Notes: generated by a model not told the origin, from the sequence alone. Counted from the first letter of the stretch, positions 25,692-33,551 are shown. The stretch: 64,000 nucleotides of DNA from Actinophytocola gossypii (GCF_025165815.1 NZ_JAFFZE010000032.1:1-64000), one strand, 5' to 3'. Program-made: numbers and translations.

Positions 25692-26089
25692 CCGACCGGA
25701 TCAGTGGCCTGTTGGCGGCCGCTCGGGCGGTCATCACCCGGCACGAACCGGCGGCCGCGGCCGAGGTGCTGCGCCGCGGCGGGCTTCTCGTCGACCTGCG
25801 GCCGACGGAGTTCCGGTGGCGGTTCGGGGAGGTGCCGGGGGCGATCGCGGTGTCCCGGCACGTGCTGGAGTGGCGGCTCGACGTGACCAGCGAGCATCGG
25901 CTGGACGAGCTCGGGTACGGCGAGGCGGACCGGGAGATCGTGCTGATGTGCAACGAGGGCTACACGTCGAGTCTGGCCGCGCACCAGGTGATGACCCAGC
26001 TCGGGCTGACCAACGTCGCCGACGTCATCGGCGGCTACACCGCCTGGCGCGACGCGGGCCTGCCCACCGTGACCCGCCTGGCCCGGTAA
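25688..26089 (+). CDS. Rhodanese-like sulfurtransferase
   Basis: 133 residues, single rhodanese domain: VDLRPTEFRWRFGEVPGAIAV at the start of the fold and the active-site loop MCNEGYTSSLAA with the sulfur-accepting Cys at about residue 87. It moves sulfane sulfur between donors and thiol acceptors. It starts inside the stop codon of the cysteine dioxygenase gene, so both are made together. A large inverted repeat follows it. Confidence 0.86.
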   Translation: MTDRISGLLAAARAVITRHEPAAAAEVLRRGGLLVDLRPTEFRWRFGEVPGAIAVSRHVLEWRLDVTSEHRLDELGYGEADREIVLMCNEGYTSSLAAHQVMTQLGLTNVADVIGGYTAWRDAGLPTVTRLAR

Positions 26090-26095
26090 CGCCGA

Positions 26096-26154
26096 ATGCC
26101 CTGAAGGTGACCTTCGGAGACGCCGGGCGTCGGCGAAGGTGACCTTCAGGGCAT
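26096..26154. terminator. Large inverted repeat after the rhodanese gene
   Basis: Two 21-nt arms (26096-26116, 26134-26154) pair with one central mismatch. Each arm contains GAAGGTGACCTTC, itself nearly palindromic. It lies between convergent genes (stops 26089 and 26174). It is likely a bidirectional terminator and also looks like a dispersed repeat element. Confidence 0.65.
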
Positions 26155-26173
26155 CGGGTGCCCCCGGGGCAGG

Positions 26174-26515
26174 TCAGGCGATGCGACCGTGTGCGAGCAC
26201 GATGCCCCCGAGCCGGTCGTCCGGCAGGTCGAGGAGCTTGGCGAGCACCTCGTGCGCCGGACCGGTCTCCTGCCAGAACACCCGGCGCGGAGCCATGACG
26301 TCCTGGTCGGCGGGCATCCGGGACGCGACGACGTCGTCCTCGTCGTTGAGCTGGACCACGTCGACCACGTCGTGGTGGGCGCGAACCCCCACCACCGCGA
26401 CGACGTCGCCGTGCTCGTCCCTCGGGTCGACGAACCGGAAGCCACGGGCCACGAGGGCACGGAGCTGGTCATCGGTGCTCGTCGCGCCGGGGCGGGACGT
26501 TGCACTGGCGGCCAT
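26174..26515 (-). CDS. Hypothetical small cytoplasmic protein
   Basis: 113 residues from ATG 26515, which has AAGGAGG four bases upstream; an ATG seven codons earlier has none. The protein has a variable Ser/Thr-rich N-terminus and a core FRFVDPRDEHGDVVAVVGVR, then DVVQLNDEDDVVASRMPADQ. No membrane segment. No family recognised. Confidence 0.65.
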   Translation of the reverse strand: MAASATSRPGATSTDDQLRALVARGFRFVDPRDEHGDVVAVVGVRAHHDVVDVVQLNDEDDVVASRMPADQDVMAPRRVFWQETGPAHEVLAKLLDLPDDRLGGIVLAHGRIA

Positions 26516-26555
26516 CGGGCCTCCTTCGGTGCTCACACCGGTCTGTGCGCCGGTT

Positions 26556-26786
26556 TCAGCTGGTCTTCACGCGCTCCAGGAACGACACCAGGTCGGCCCG
26601 CTCGTAGACGAGCACGGGCCCGCGGGGGTCGCGCGAGTTCCGCACCGCCGCCACTCCCCGCTCCGGCCACGCCAGCTCGACACAGTTGCCGACCGCGCCG
26701 CTGCGGCTGCTCTTGCGCCAGGTGGCGTCACCGAGCTCGACCGCGGACATTCCGTTACGAACGCCGGTGTTGTGACTGTCTGTCAT
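26556..26786 (-). CDS. DUF397 protein
   Basis: 76 residues with the family pattern WRKSSRSGAVGNCVELAWPE, VAVRNSRDPRGPVL-like strand and FLERVK end. DUF397 proteins are small partners of Scr1-type helix-turn-helix regulators and are nearly confined to actinomycetes, where such pairs affect development and antibiotic production. The matching regulator is encoded 244 bp upstream at 27031-27945. Confidence 0.85.
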   Translation of the reverse strand: MTDSHNTGVRNGMSAVELGDATWRKSSRSGAVGNCVELAWPERGVAAVRNSRDPRGPVLVYERADLVSFLERVKTS

Positions 26787-26842
26787 GTCTGCCCACCTTC
26801 CCCTGCCCCGACAACCCCCACTGCGACCGACAGTGGGTGCAT

Positions 26843-26905
26843 CTGCACGTGCAGTTGCATGAAAAACGCTAACACGTGCTGGTGCAGCGGTAAATGCACG
26901 TGCAG
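26843..26905. promoter_or_regulatory. Repeated CACGTG palindromes upstream of the DUF397 gene
   Basis: CTGCACGTGCAG (26843-26854, perfect 12-bp palindrome) and TGCACGTGCAG (26895-26905) are 52 bp apart, about five helical turns. A third CACGTG lies at about 26873 and another at about 26990. Placement just upstream of the DUF397 start and downstream of the regulator gene suggests operators. The binding protein is not known. Confidence 0.45.
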
Positions 26906-27030
26906 ACGCCACGGGCGCACACGATCTGGTCATCATCCGTGACGGGAAGTGTCCGCGCAGGTCAGCGCGGCGGGTTACTTTTCGTGATCACGTGAACTAC
27001 TTTCAGATGTCACCCAGTTGGGTAACGGAT

Positions 27031-27945
27031 TCAGATCGCCGCGCGGATCTTCGACACCAGCTGGCGGCTGCGGTCGGGCGTCTCCGCGTCCACCGCGAGG
27101 TGGTCGATCACGCGGCCGTACTGCTCGATCTCGCCCGGTCGGTCCAGGTACAGCGCGCCGGCCAGGTGCTCGATGTAGACCACGTCCGGCAGCGCGGGCT
27201 CGGCGAACCGCAGCACGCTGAACGACCCCTCGGCCGAGTAGCCGCTCATCTCGTTCGGCACCACCTGCAGCGTCACGTTCGGCTGCCTGGTCACCTCGAG
27301 CAGGTGGTCGAGCTGCCGGCGCAGCACCGCCGGCCCGCCGATCGGCCGGTGCAGCACCGACTCGTCGACCACCGCCCACAGCCGGGGCGCGCCGGACCGG
27401 GACAGCACCTTCTGACGCTGTAAACGCAGCCTGACCCGCCGCTCGCCGCCCTCGTCGAGCTGATCCGGGCGTCCGTGGCTGATCACCGCGCGCACGTACT
27501 CCTCGGTCTGCAGCAGACCGGGCACGAACTGCAGCTCGTAGTTCTGGATCAGCGACGCGGACTCCTCGAGCCCGACGAAGTCCTGGAACCAGTCCGGCAT
27601 CGAGTCGGTGTACCGGTGCCACCAGCCGCGCTCGTTGGACTTGCGGACCATCTCCAGGAACACCGAGCGCTCACCGGGGTCGGTGACCCCGTACATGCTG
27701 AGCAGGTCGGCGACGTCGCGCTCCTTGAAGCCGACGCGGCCGAGCTCCATCCGGCTGATCTTCGAGTCCGAGCCCCGGATGTGGTAGCCGGCGTCGGCGC
27801 GGGTGATGTCGGCGGCCTCGCGCAGCCGCCGCAGCTGCGCGCCGAGCACGATCCGGCGGGCGGTGGGCGCGCCACTGGCCTCGGCGCCGGGCGCACCCGG
27901 CGTGACCGACTCCTCCGCGTCACCGCGTGGGTCGTCCGCGGCCAT
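27031..27945 (-). CDS. Scr1-type helix-turn-helix regulator (DUF5753)
   Basis: 304 residues. Residues ~30-90 form an XRE helix-turn-helix (LGAQLRRLREAADITRADAG, then SKISRMELGRVGFKERDVADLL). The rest is the DUF5753 domain (WFQDFVGLEESASLIQNYE, VPGLLQTEEYVRA, RRQLDHLLEVT, VPNEMSGYSAEGSFSVLRF). These regulators work with DUF397 partners, here at 26556-26786. The N-terminal 28 residues are low-complexity Ala/Gly/Pro/Glu and may be over-called, but no better start is evident. Confidence 0.87.
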   Translation of the reverse strand: MAADDPRGDAEESVTPGAPGAEASGAPTARRIVLGAQLRRLREAADITRADAGYHIRGSDSKISRMELGRVGFKERDVADLLSMYGVTDPGERSVFLEMVRKSNERGWWHRYTDSMPDWFQDFVGLEESASLIQNYELQFVPGLLQTEEYVRAVISHGRPDQLDEGGERRVRLRLQRQKVLSRSGAPRLWAVVDESVLHRPIGGPAVLRRQLDHLLEVTRQPNVTLQVVPNEMSGYSAEGSFSVLRFAEPALPDVVYIEHLAGALYLDRPGEIEQYGRVIDHLAVDAETPDRSRQLVSKIRAAI

Positions 27946-28108
27946 CTCCGCCCCTCCATCGTCGACTATCGGGTCAGCATCGACGACTCAGAGTACGCGC
28001 TCTGCGGCCAACCGGGGAGTAGCACCGCCGTTCTCACGTGCCGGCGCATGTGCGAACGGCGGTGCGTTCCATCGGCTTTCGCCGATCTCGCAGGTCAGTC
28101 GGGACGGG

Positions 28109-29263
28109 TCAGGCGGTGACCAGGCTCAGCCCGTACCGGCCGAGGATCTCGTTCACCGGCTGGAACCAGGTCTCGCCGCCGGAGGAGCAGTTGCCCCAGC
28201 CGCCGGAGGTCACTCCCTGTGCCTGCTCGCCGGTGATGAACGACCCACCGGAGTCACCACCCTCCGCGCACACACTGGTCTTGGTCATCTGGTGCACGGC
28301 GCCCTCGGCGTAGTTGACCGTCTCGTTCTTGGCGAGCACCCGGCCGCAGTGCCAGTGCGTGGTCGAGCCGGACCGGCAGATCGACGAGCCGACCGGTGCC
28401 TCGGACGAGCCGCGCACGAGCCGGTCGGGAACGGTGCCCCAGCCGAGCACCACCGGCACCGTCCACCAGCCGTGGCCGATGCGCACGAACGCGTAGTCGT
28501 CGCCGGGGAAGGAGCTGCCCGCGAAGCTGCCCATGGCGGAGCCGTCCCACCCCTTGACCGACGCGCCGGTGCCGCCGCAGTGCCCGGCGGTGACGAACCC
28601 GCCGTGCACGGAGAACCCGATCGAGCAGCGCACCCGGTCGTTGATGTAGTACGGGTCGCCGCCGACGGTCCCGGCCGCGAGGGTCTCGGGCCGCGCGTCG
28701 ACCTCCTCGACCGTCACCGGCACCGTCCCGGACGCCCGGTCGACGAAGGCCTTGACGTCCGCGCGGTCGGTGCTTCCCTGCACGACCGACACCACCAGGC
28801 CACCCGCTCTCGGGTCGACCCGCCAGCTCGCGACGCTCGCCGGGGCCTTCCCCCTGTCCAGCCGCGCCTTCGCCGCGTCCAGCGACGCCAGGGTGTGCTC
28901 GACGACCGCCACCTCGGCGCCGGTGGCCCGGACCTCGTCGGCCCGGTCCGCGCCGGCGAGCCCGACGACGAGCGTGCCGCGCTCCGCGTCGAACCAGGAG
29001 CCGCCGTAGTCCGCGCCGGCGGCGGCCTTCGCCTTCGGGTCGATCCGCATGGCGGACGCCTCCTGGCGCACCCGCGCGACCGCCTGCGCCTCGGTCAGGC
29101 CGAGGTCGCGCTGCATGGCGGCGATCATTCCGTCGGACGCGGCGGCCGGTGCGGTTGCCGGGTCCTCCGGGGCGGCCGACACGGCGGGCGCCGTCACCAC
29201 ACCCAGTGCGACGAGCGCGCACGCGCCCGCCGCCACGAGCAGTCTGCCTCTCCTCATTCTCAT
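28109..29263 (-). CDS. Secreted chymotrypsin-like serine protease with prodomain (streptogrisin type)
   Basis: 384 residues from ATG 29263 (GAGGG upstream). A Sec signal (MRMRRGRLLVAAGACALVAL, cleavage near VSAA) is followed by a propeptide of the alpha-lytic protease/streptogrisin kind (~35-190). The mature S1 domain begins around VGGDPYYINDRVRC, with TAGHC (His), DDYAFVRIG (Asp) and EGGDSGGSF (Ser) as triad and three cysteine pairs. It is exported, the propeptide assists folding and is then removed. A perfect LacI-type palindrome lies 69 bp upstream of the start. Confidence 0.88.
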   Translation of the reverse strand: MRMRRGRLLVAAGACALVALGVVTAPAVSAAPEDPATAPAAASDGMIAAMQRDLGLTEAQAVARVRQEASAMRIDPKAKAAAGADYGGSWFDAERGTLVVGLAGADRADEVRATGAEVAVVEHTLASLDAAKARLDRGKAPASVASWRVDPRAGGLVVSVVQGSTDRADVKAFVDRASGTVPVTVEEVDARPETLAAGTVGGDPYYINDRVRCSIGFSVHGGFVTAGHCGGTGASVKGWDGSAMGSFAGSSFPGDDYAFVRIGHGWWTVPVVLGWGTVPDRLVRGSSEAPVGSSICRSGSTTHWHCGRVLAKNETVNYAEGAVHQMTKTSVCAEGGDSGGSFITGEQAQGVTSGGWGNCSSGGETWFQPVNEILGRYGLSLVTA

Positions 29264-29331
29264 CTGATTGCCCTCGCTGTCTCTCGCTGGTGTTCGCAGG
29301 GGAGCCGGGCCCGGGCCCGGCCTTCGAGATC

Positions 29332-29347
29332 GTGAGAGCGCTCTCAC
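29332..29347. promoter_or_regulatory. LacI-family-type operator upstream of the protease gene
   Basis: Perfect 16-bp palindrome GTGAGAGCGCTCTCAC. The GAGCGCTC centre with CG at the axis is typical of LacI-family operators in actinomycetes, such as those of cellulose-use regulators. It sits in the 230-bp gap between the protease start and the divergent small gene at 29494. Confidence 0.6.
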
Positions 29348-29493
29348 CTCCAACCGTGGTATGTCCGGCACCGCCCCGTCAAGGTCCAGACCAAAGTTGC
29401 CCGGCCCGGGCCAGTAGGGGACGACCCGGAAATAACCCCCATCAGGGCCGTTCTCGCTGGCCGGAGCCGGGAAAGCGGTCGCACCATGGCTGT

Positions 29494-29844
29494 ATGACCC
29501 ACGAACTGTCCAGCTCCGAACTGCGGGCCATCGTCCGCACGGACGACCCGACCAGGCGCTATCAGGTCGACGCGTCGCTCACGATCGTCGTCCACGACCT
29601 GGACGCGTTGCGCGCGGCCGCCCGGCGCGCCTTCGACCACGGCCGCTTCGCCAGTGAGCAGGAACGCGCGCGGGCCTGGGCCGCCATCGCCGACCACCCG
29701 GACCGACTGATCTCCCAGGCCATCGACTTCGCCCGGCTGACCGAGGACATCCCCGGCATCCTGGGCCACACCGCCGAGTGGACCGTCAGGCGCGACGAGC
29801 GCGGGTGCCGGGAAGATCCGCCTCCACCCGCGCCGCGGTCCTGA
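29494..29844 (+). CDS. Hypothetical protein
   Basis: 116 residues starting MTHELSSSELRAIVRTDD. The core (VDASLTIVVHDLDALRAAARRAF, then ERARAWAAIADHPDRLISQAID) looks like a small alpha/beta protein. No family recognised. Its last 59 bp overlap the end of the convergent IclR gene, which is unusual; the C-terminal REDPPPPAPRS part is low-complexity, so the true functional end may be earlier. No clear ribosome-binding site is seen. Confidence 0.5.
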   Translation: MTHELSSSELRAIVRTDDPTRRYQVDASLTIVVHDLDALRAAARRAFDHGRFASEQERARAWAAIADHPDRLISQAIDFARLTEDIPGILGHTAEWTVRRDERGCREDPPPPAPRS

Positions 29845-30568
29845 GCAGCGGCGGCAGCAGGTCGCGGCGCATGGCCTCCAGCGACGTCCGGCTCGCGTGG
29901 GCGGAGACGTTCACCGCGGCGACCACCGCGCCCGAGCGGTCCCGGACCGGCACCGCCAGCGCGCGCAGGCCCTCCTCCAGCTCCTGGTTCACCAGCGACC
30001 AGCCCTGGCCGCGCACCCGCGCGAGCTCCCCGCGCAGCGCCGCCACCGAGGCGACGGTCCGCGCGGTCAGCCGTTCCAACCTGACCGTCGACAGGTACTC
30101 GGCCAGTTCCTCGTCACCGAGACCGGCGAGCAGCACCCGGCCCATCGAGGTGGCGTAGGCGGGGAAGCGGGTGCCGACGCTGATCGACACGGTCATGATC
30201 CGGCTCACCGGGACGCGCGCCACGTACACCACGTCGTGCCCGTCCAGCACGGAGATCGACGAGGACTCGTTGACCTCGCGGACCAGGGCCTCCAGGTGCG
30301 GCTCGGCCACCTCGGGGAGCGTCAGGCTGGACAGGTACGCGTACCCCAGCTCCAGCACCTTCGCGGTCAGCGAGAAGAACCGGCCGTCGTTGCGGACGTA
30401 GCCGAGGTCGGCCAGGGTCAGCAGGAACCGCCGGGCGACCGCGCGGGTGACGCCGGTGACCGCGGCGACCTCGCTCAGCGTCAGTTCCGGGTGCTCGTGG
30501 TCGAAGGCGCGGATCACCGACAGCCCGCGCTCCAGCGACTGCACGAAGTCCGGCCCACGCCCCGCCAC
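29786..30568 (-). CDS. pcaR: IclR-family regulator, PcaR/PcaU type
   Basis: 260 residues. The N-terminal winged helix (FVQSLERGLSVIRAFDHEHP, TLSEVAAVTGVTRAVARRFL) and the C-terminal effector domain (SSISVLDGHDVVYVARVPVS, GTRFPAYATSMGRVLLAG, REVNESSS) match the protocatechuate/beta-ketoadipate regulators of the IclR family. It is the last gene of the pcaIJHG operon, 14 bp after pcaG, so it should be co-expressed with it. Candidate binding sites are the GAACGAGCGT repeats in the divergent promoter at about 33.6 kb. Whether it activates or represses cannot be told. Confidence 0.83.
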   Translation of the reverse strand: MAGRGPDFVQSLERGLSVIRAFDHEHPELTLSEVAAVTGVTRAVARRFLLTLADLGYVRNDGRFFSLTAKVLELGYAYLSSLTLPEVAEPHLEALVREVNESSSISVLDGHDVVYVARVPVSRIMTVSISVGTRFPAYATSMGRVLLAGLGDEELAEYLSTVRLERLTARTVASVAALRGELARVRGQGWSLVNQELEEGLRALAVPVRDRSGAVVAAVNVSAHASRTSLEAMRRDLLPPLLRTAARVEADLPGTRARRA

Positions 30569-30582
30569 CGCTCACTCCCCGA

Positions 30583-31137
30583 CTACAGACTGAAGAACAC
30601 CGTCTCACGCTCGCCCTGCAACCGGATGTCGAACGTGTACCCGTCGGCCGACCGCGGCGCGATCAGCGTCGAGCGCCGGTCCGCCGGCAGGGCCGACAGC
30701 ACCGCGTCGTCCGAATTGGACGGCTGGTCGGCGAAGTAGACCCTGGTCACGACCCGGTCGAGCAGCCCGCGGGCGAACACCGACAAGTCTACGTGCGGTG
30801 CCTGGAGCCGTCCGTCGACACCGGGCACCCGGCCGGGCAGCAGGGTGCGGATCCCCCACCGGCCGTCGTCGTCGGTGGCGCTGCGGCCGTAGCCGCGGAA
30901 GCCGGGTACCGCGCCGCGCGGGTCGTCCGGGTGGTCGAACCGGCCGTCCGGATCGGCCTGCCAGCTCTCGATCAGCGCGTCCGGCACCGGCTCGCCGGCA
31001 CCGTCGAACACCCTGCCGCGCAACCAGATCGCGCCGGGCGCGTCCTCGGCGACCACGTCCGGACCGTCCAACCAGGTCAAAGCGTGCGAGAAGAACGGGC
31101 CCACGGTCTGGGAAGGCGTGAGTTTCACTGTGTTCAT
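30583..31137 (-). CDS. pcaG: Protocatechuate 3,4-dioxygenase alpha subunit
   Basis: 184 residues, normal length for PcaG. Family motifs: TPSQTVGPFFSHAL near the N-terminus, WLRGRVFDGAGEPVPDALIE, WQADPDGRFDHP, and HVDLSVFARGLLDRVVTRVYF. The subunit lacks the iron ligands and builds the (alpha-beta)n enzyme with PcaH, which opens protocatechuate between C3 and C4 to 3-carboxymuconate. Its ATG overlaps the TGA of a 9-codon leader (31134-31163). Confidence 0.93.
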   Translation of the reverse strand: MNTVKLTPSQTVGPFFSHALTWLDGPDVVAEDAPGAIWLRGRVFDGAGEPVPDALIESWQADPDGRFDHPDDPRGAVPGFRGYGRSATDDDGRWGIRTLLPGRVPGVDGRLQAPHVDLSVFARGLLDRVVTRVYFADQPSNSDDAVLSALPADRRSTLIAPRSADGYTFDIRLQGERETVFFSL

Positions 31138-31163
31138 GGTTCGCTCCGTTCCGTCGCCAACAC
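31134..31163 (-). other. Nine-codon leader mini-cistron before pcaG
   Basis: GTG 31163 to TGA 31134 would encode MLATERSEP. It has a strong GGAGGG upstream and its stop overlaps the pcaG ATG (ATGA), a classical translational-coupling arrangement. The same ribosome-binding site and peptide (MSATERSE) occur in frame at the N-terminus of pcaJ at 32649, so the element is duplicated. Confidence 0.5.
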
Positions 31164-31180
31164 GCCGTCTTCCCTCCCGC

Positions 31181-31879
31181 TCACTGGTGCTCCATCGGAG
31201 TCTGTTCGCGTCCCCTGAGGAAGATGTCGAACCGGAACGCCAGCGCCCACTCCGGCACCGTCTCGGACAGGTCGAACGACGAGATCATCCGCGAGCGGGC
31301 CGCCTCGGGCACGGCGAGGTAGATCGGGTCCTGGTGGAAGAGCGGGTCGCCGGGGAAGTACATCTGGGTCACCAGGCGTTGCACGAACGCGCGGCCGAAC
31401 AGCGAGAAGTGCAGGTGCGTCGCCCGCCACGCGTTCTCGTGGTTGCGCCACGGATAGGCACCCGGCTTGATCGTGACGAAGCGGTACCGGCCGGTCGAGT
31501 CGGTCAGGCAGCGGCCGACGCCGGTGAAGTTCGGGTCCAGCGGCGCCGGGTGCTGGTCGCGGACGTGCGCGTACCGCCCGGCCGAGTTCGCCTGCCACAG
31601 CTCCACCAGCGTGTCCGGCACCGCGCGCCCGTCGCTGTCCAGCACCCGCCCGTGCACGATGATCCGCTCCCCCAGCGGTTCGCCGTCGTGCTGGCGGGTC
31701 AGGTCGTGGTCGGTGGGCAGCACCCGGCCCTCGCCGAGCACCGGGCCGGTGACCTCGGTCAGGGTGTGCGGCAGCAGCACCGGCTCCTGGGTGGGCGCGC
31801 GCAGCACGGTCGAGCCGTAGCCGGGCGAGGCGAGCGGCGGATGCGTGCCGCCCGGGTCCCGCTGGTAGCCGATGATCAC
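31181..31879 (-). CDS. pcaH: Protocatechuate 3,4-dioxygenase beta subunit
   Basis: 232 residues. The non-haem Fe(III) ligands are visible: a Tyr in GRYAHVRDQH, a Tyr in KPGAYPWRNHENAW, and the His pair in THLHFSLFG. It forms the catalytic subunit with PcaG. The ATG at 31879 overlaps the pcaJ stop by 4 bp. The leader mini-cistron for pcaG begins 18 bp after its stop. Confidence 0.94.
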   Translation of the reverse strand: MIIGYQRDPGGTHPPLASPGYGSTVLRAPTQEPVLLPHTLTEVTGPVLGEGRVLPTDHDLTRQHDGEPLGERIIVHGRVLDSDGRAVPDTLVELWQANSAGRYAHVRDQHPAPLDPNFTGVGRCLTDSTGRYRFVTIKPGAYPWRNHENAWRATHLHFSLFGRAFVQRLVTQMYFPGDPLFHQDPIYLAVPEAARSRMISSFDLSETVPEWALAFRFDIFLRGREQTPMEHQ

Positions 31880-32649
31880 GACTGGCTCCCTTCCACGAGG
31901 CCACGCAACACGGTCAGCTCCTGCTCGGTCGGCGGTGCGGTGGTGCCGACCGACGGGGCGACCCGCAGGTCCCAGCCGGTCGCGGCCAGCACGTCGGGCA
32001 CCGCGACGCCGGGGTGCACGCGGGTCAGCGTCAGCTCCCGGGTATCCGGATCGGGCTCCAGTACACCGAGGTCGGTGACCACCCGGACCGGCCCGGCACC
32101 ACGCAGGCCGAGCGCGGCTCGGTGCCCGGCCCCGGTCCCGTAGCCGACCGAGGTGACGAAGTCGAGCGCGTCCACGAACGTCCGAGGGCTCTGCCGGACC
32201 ATGACGAACACCTCCCGGCAGGAGGCCGCGATCTCCGGCGCCCCGCCGGACCCCGGAAGCCGCACCTTCGGCGAGGCGTAGCTGCCGCCGACGAACGTCG
32301 TGTTGAGGTTGCCGAAGCGGTCCAGCTGCGCCGCGGACAGGAACCCGACGTCGATCCGCCCTGGCTGGAGCCAGTAGTTGAACACCTCGGGCACCGACAC
32401 CACGGCGTCCGCGGTCTCCCCCAACTCACCGTCCCCGATGGACAGTGGCAGTCTGCTCGGCTTGGCCCCGATCGCGCCGGACTCGTAGATCAGCACGAGG
32501 TCCGGGTTGTGCACCCGCCGCGCGAGGTTCGCCGCGGTACTGGGCAACCCGATCCCGACGAAGCACGACACGTGCCCGGCCAACGCCCGCGCGGCCTCGA
32601 TGGCCATCATCGCTGTGTTCGATTCTTCGCTTCGCTCAGTCGCTGACAC
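31876..32649 (-). CDS. pcaJ: 3-oxoadipate CoA-transferase subunit B (GctB/CatJ-like)
   Basis: About 257 residues if translated from GTG 32649, which has GGAGGAGGG upstream; starts at ATG 32610 or 32607 would remove a repeated leader (MSATERSEESNTA). The core shows the type I CoA-transferase beta pattern: FVGIGLPSTAANLARR, VLIYESGAIGAKP with the catalytic Glu, ELGETADAVVSVPEVFNYWL and FGNLNTTFVG. With subunit A it moves CoA from succinyl-CoA to 3-oxoadipate. The GctAB-like type is also used for other dicarboxylates, so the substrate is assigned by the pca context. Confidence 0.85.
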   Translation of the reverse strand: MSATERSEESNTAMMAIEAARALAGHVSCFVGIGLPSTAANLARRVHNPDLVLIYESGAIGAKPSRLPLSIGDGELGETADAVVSVPEVFNYWLQPGRIDVGFLSAAQLDRFGNLNTTFVGGSYASPKVRLPGSGGAPEIAASCREVFVMVRQSPRTFVDALDFVTSVGYGTGAGHRAALGLRGAGPVRVVTDLGVLEPDPDTRELTLTRVHPGVAVPDVLAATGWDLRVAPSVGTTAPPTEQELTVLRGLVEGSQS

Positions 32650-32663
32650 GCCGTCTTCCCTCC
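32646..32663 (-). repeat. 18-nt repeat carrying ribosome-binding site and GTG start (second copy at 31160-31177)
   Basis: On the coding strand both copies read GGAGGGAAGACGGCGTGT, identical over 18 nt, and similarity continues downstream as GCGAC then GAGCGAA-like sequence. One copy starts pcaJ, the other starts the mini-cistron before pcaG. Confidence 0.75.
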
Positions 32664-32699
32664 TCCCGTGCTCGGCGCTGACGCGCCTGCGCGCGCTCG

Positions 32700-33548
32700 T
32701 CAGTCCAGACGGCGTACGCTCCCTCGCTCTCGCTCCCGCACCGATTCCAGCCACTCGGTGAACCGCTCGCGGGATCGGCTCACGGCGTCCCAGGCGCGGT
32801 AGGCGTCGTTGTCCCGTTCGTAGTAGTCCTGCGCGTACGAGGGTCGTGCGCCGCCCGGGACCTCCGCCACCGCGGTCACCACCCACGACGGCAGCACCAC
32901 CGCGCCCGGCCGGGGCTCCAGCTCGTCGACGACCTCCTCGACCGTCACCAGCGACCGGCTCGCCGCGAGCACCGCCTCCTTCTGCACGCCGACCAGGCCC
33001 CAGAGCTGCACGTTGCCGCGCCGGTCGGCCCGCTGGGCGTGGATCACCGTGACGTCCGGGCGGAGCGCCGCCACCGCCGCCAGCTCCTCGCCGGTGAACG
33101 GGCAGGTGACCGTGCGGATCGTGTCCGTGTGGCCGGCGAGGTCGGTGCCCTGGTAGCCGCGCAGTACCGCGAACGGCAGGCCGGACGCGCCGGCGACGTA
33201 CCGGTTCGCCATGCCGGCGTGGCTGTGTTCCTCCAGCTCCAGCGGCGCCGGCCACCCGTTCTCCACCGCGTCCCGCAGCCGGTGCAGTGAGCCGACGCCG
33301 GGGTTGCCGCCCCAGGCGAACACGAGTTTGCGCGCGCAGCCGGCGCCGATGAGCTGGTCGTAGACGAGGTCCGGGGTCATCCGCACCAGGGTCAGGTCGC
33401 GCCTGCGCTGCCGGATGATCTCCAGCCCGGCGCGTGCGGGGATGAGGTGGGTGAAGCCCTCCAGCGCCACGGTGTCGCCGTCCCGCACCAGCTCCGCGAC
33501 GCCGTCGGCCAGTCCCACCAGCTCGGCCAATGCCCTCTCCGTTCGCAT
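32700..33548 (-). CDS. pcaI: 3-oxoadipate CoA-transferase subunit A (GctA/CatI-like)
   Basis: 282 residues from ATG 33548. Type I CoA-transferase alpha features: VRDGDTVALEGFTHLIPARA, LTLVRMTPDLVYDQLIGAG, WGGNPGVGSLHRLRDA, VTVIHAQRADRRGNVQLWG. It partners pcaJ, whose GTG lies 51 bp downstream. No strong ribosome-binding site precedes the ATG, so leaderless translation is possible. First gene of the leftward pca operon; it diverges from the ABC importer operon with a 141-bp shared promoter region. Confidence 0.85.
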   Translation of the reverse strand: MRTERALAELVGLADGVAELVRDGDTVALEGFTHLIPARAGLEIIRQRRRDLTLVRMTPDLVYDQLIGAGCARKLVFAWGGNPGVGSLHRLRDAVENGWPAPLELEEHSHAGMANRYVAGASGLPFAVLRGYQGTDLAGHTDTIRTVTCPFTGEELAAVAALRPDVTVIHAQRADRRGNVQLWGLVGVQKEAVLAASRSLVTVEEVVDELEPRPGAVVLPSWVVTAVAEVPGGARPSYAQDYYERDNDAYRAWDAVSRSRERFTEWLESVRERERGSVRRLD

Positions 33549-33551
33549 GAC

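Noticed and set aside
26096-26154. CRISPR-like repeat
   Set aside because: There are only two arms, in inverted orientation, with no series of spacers; it is a hairpin element.
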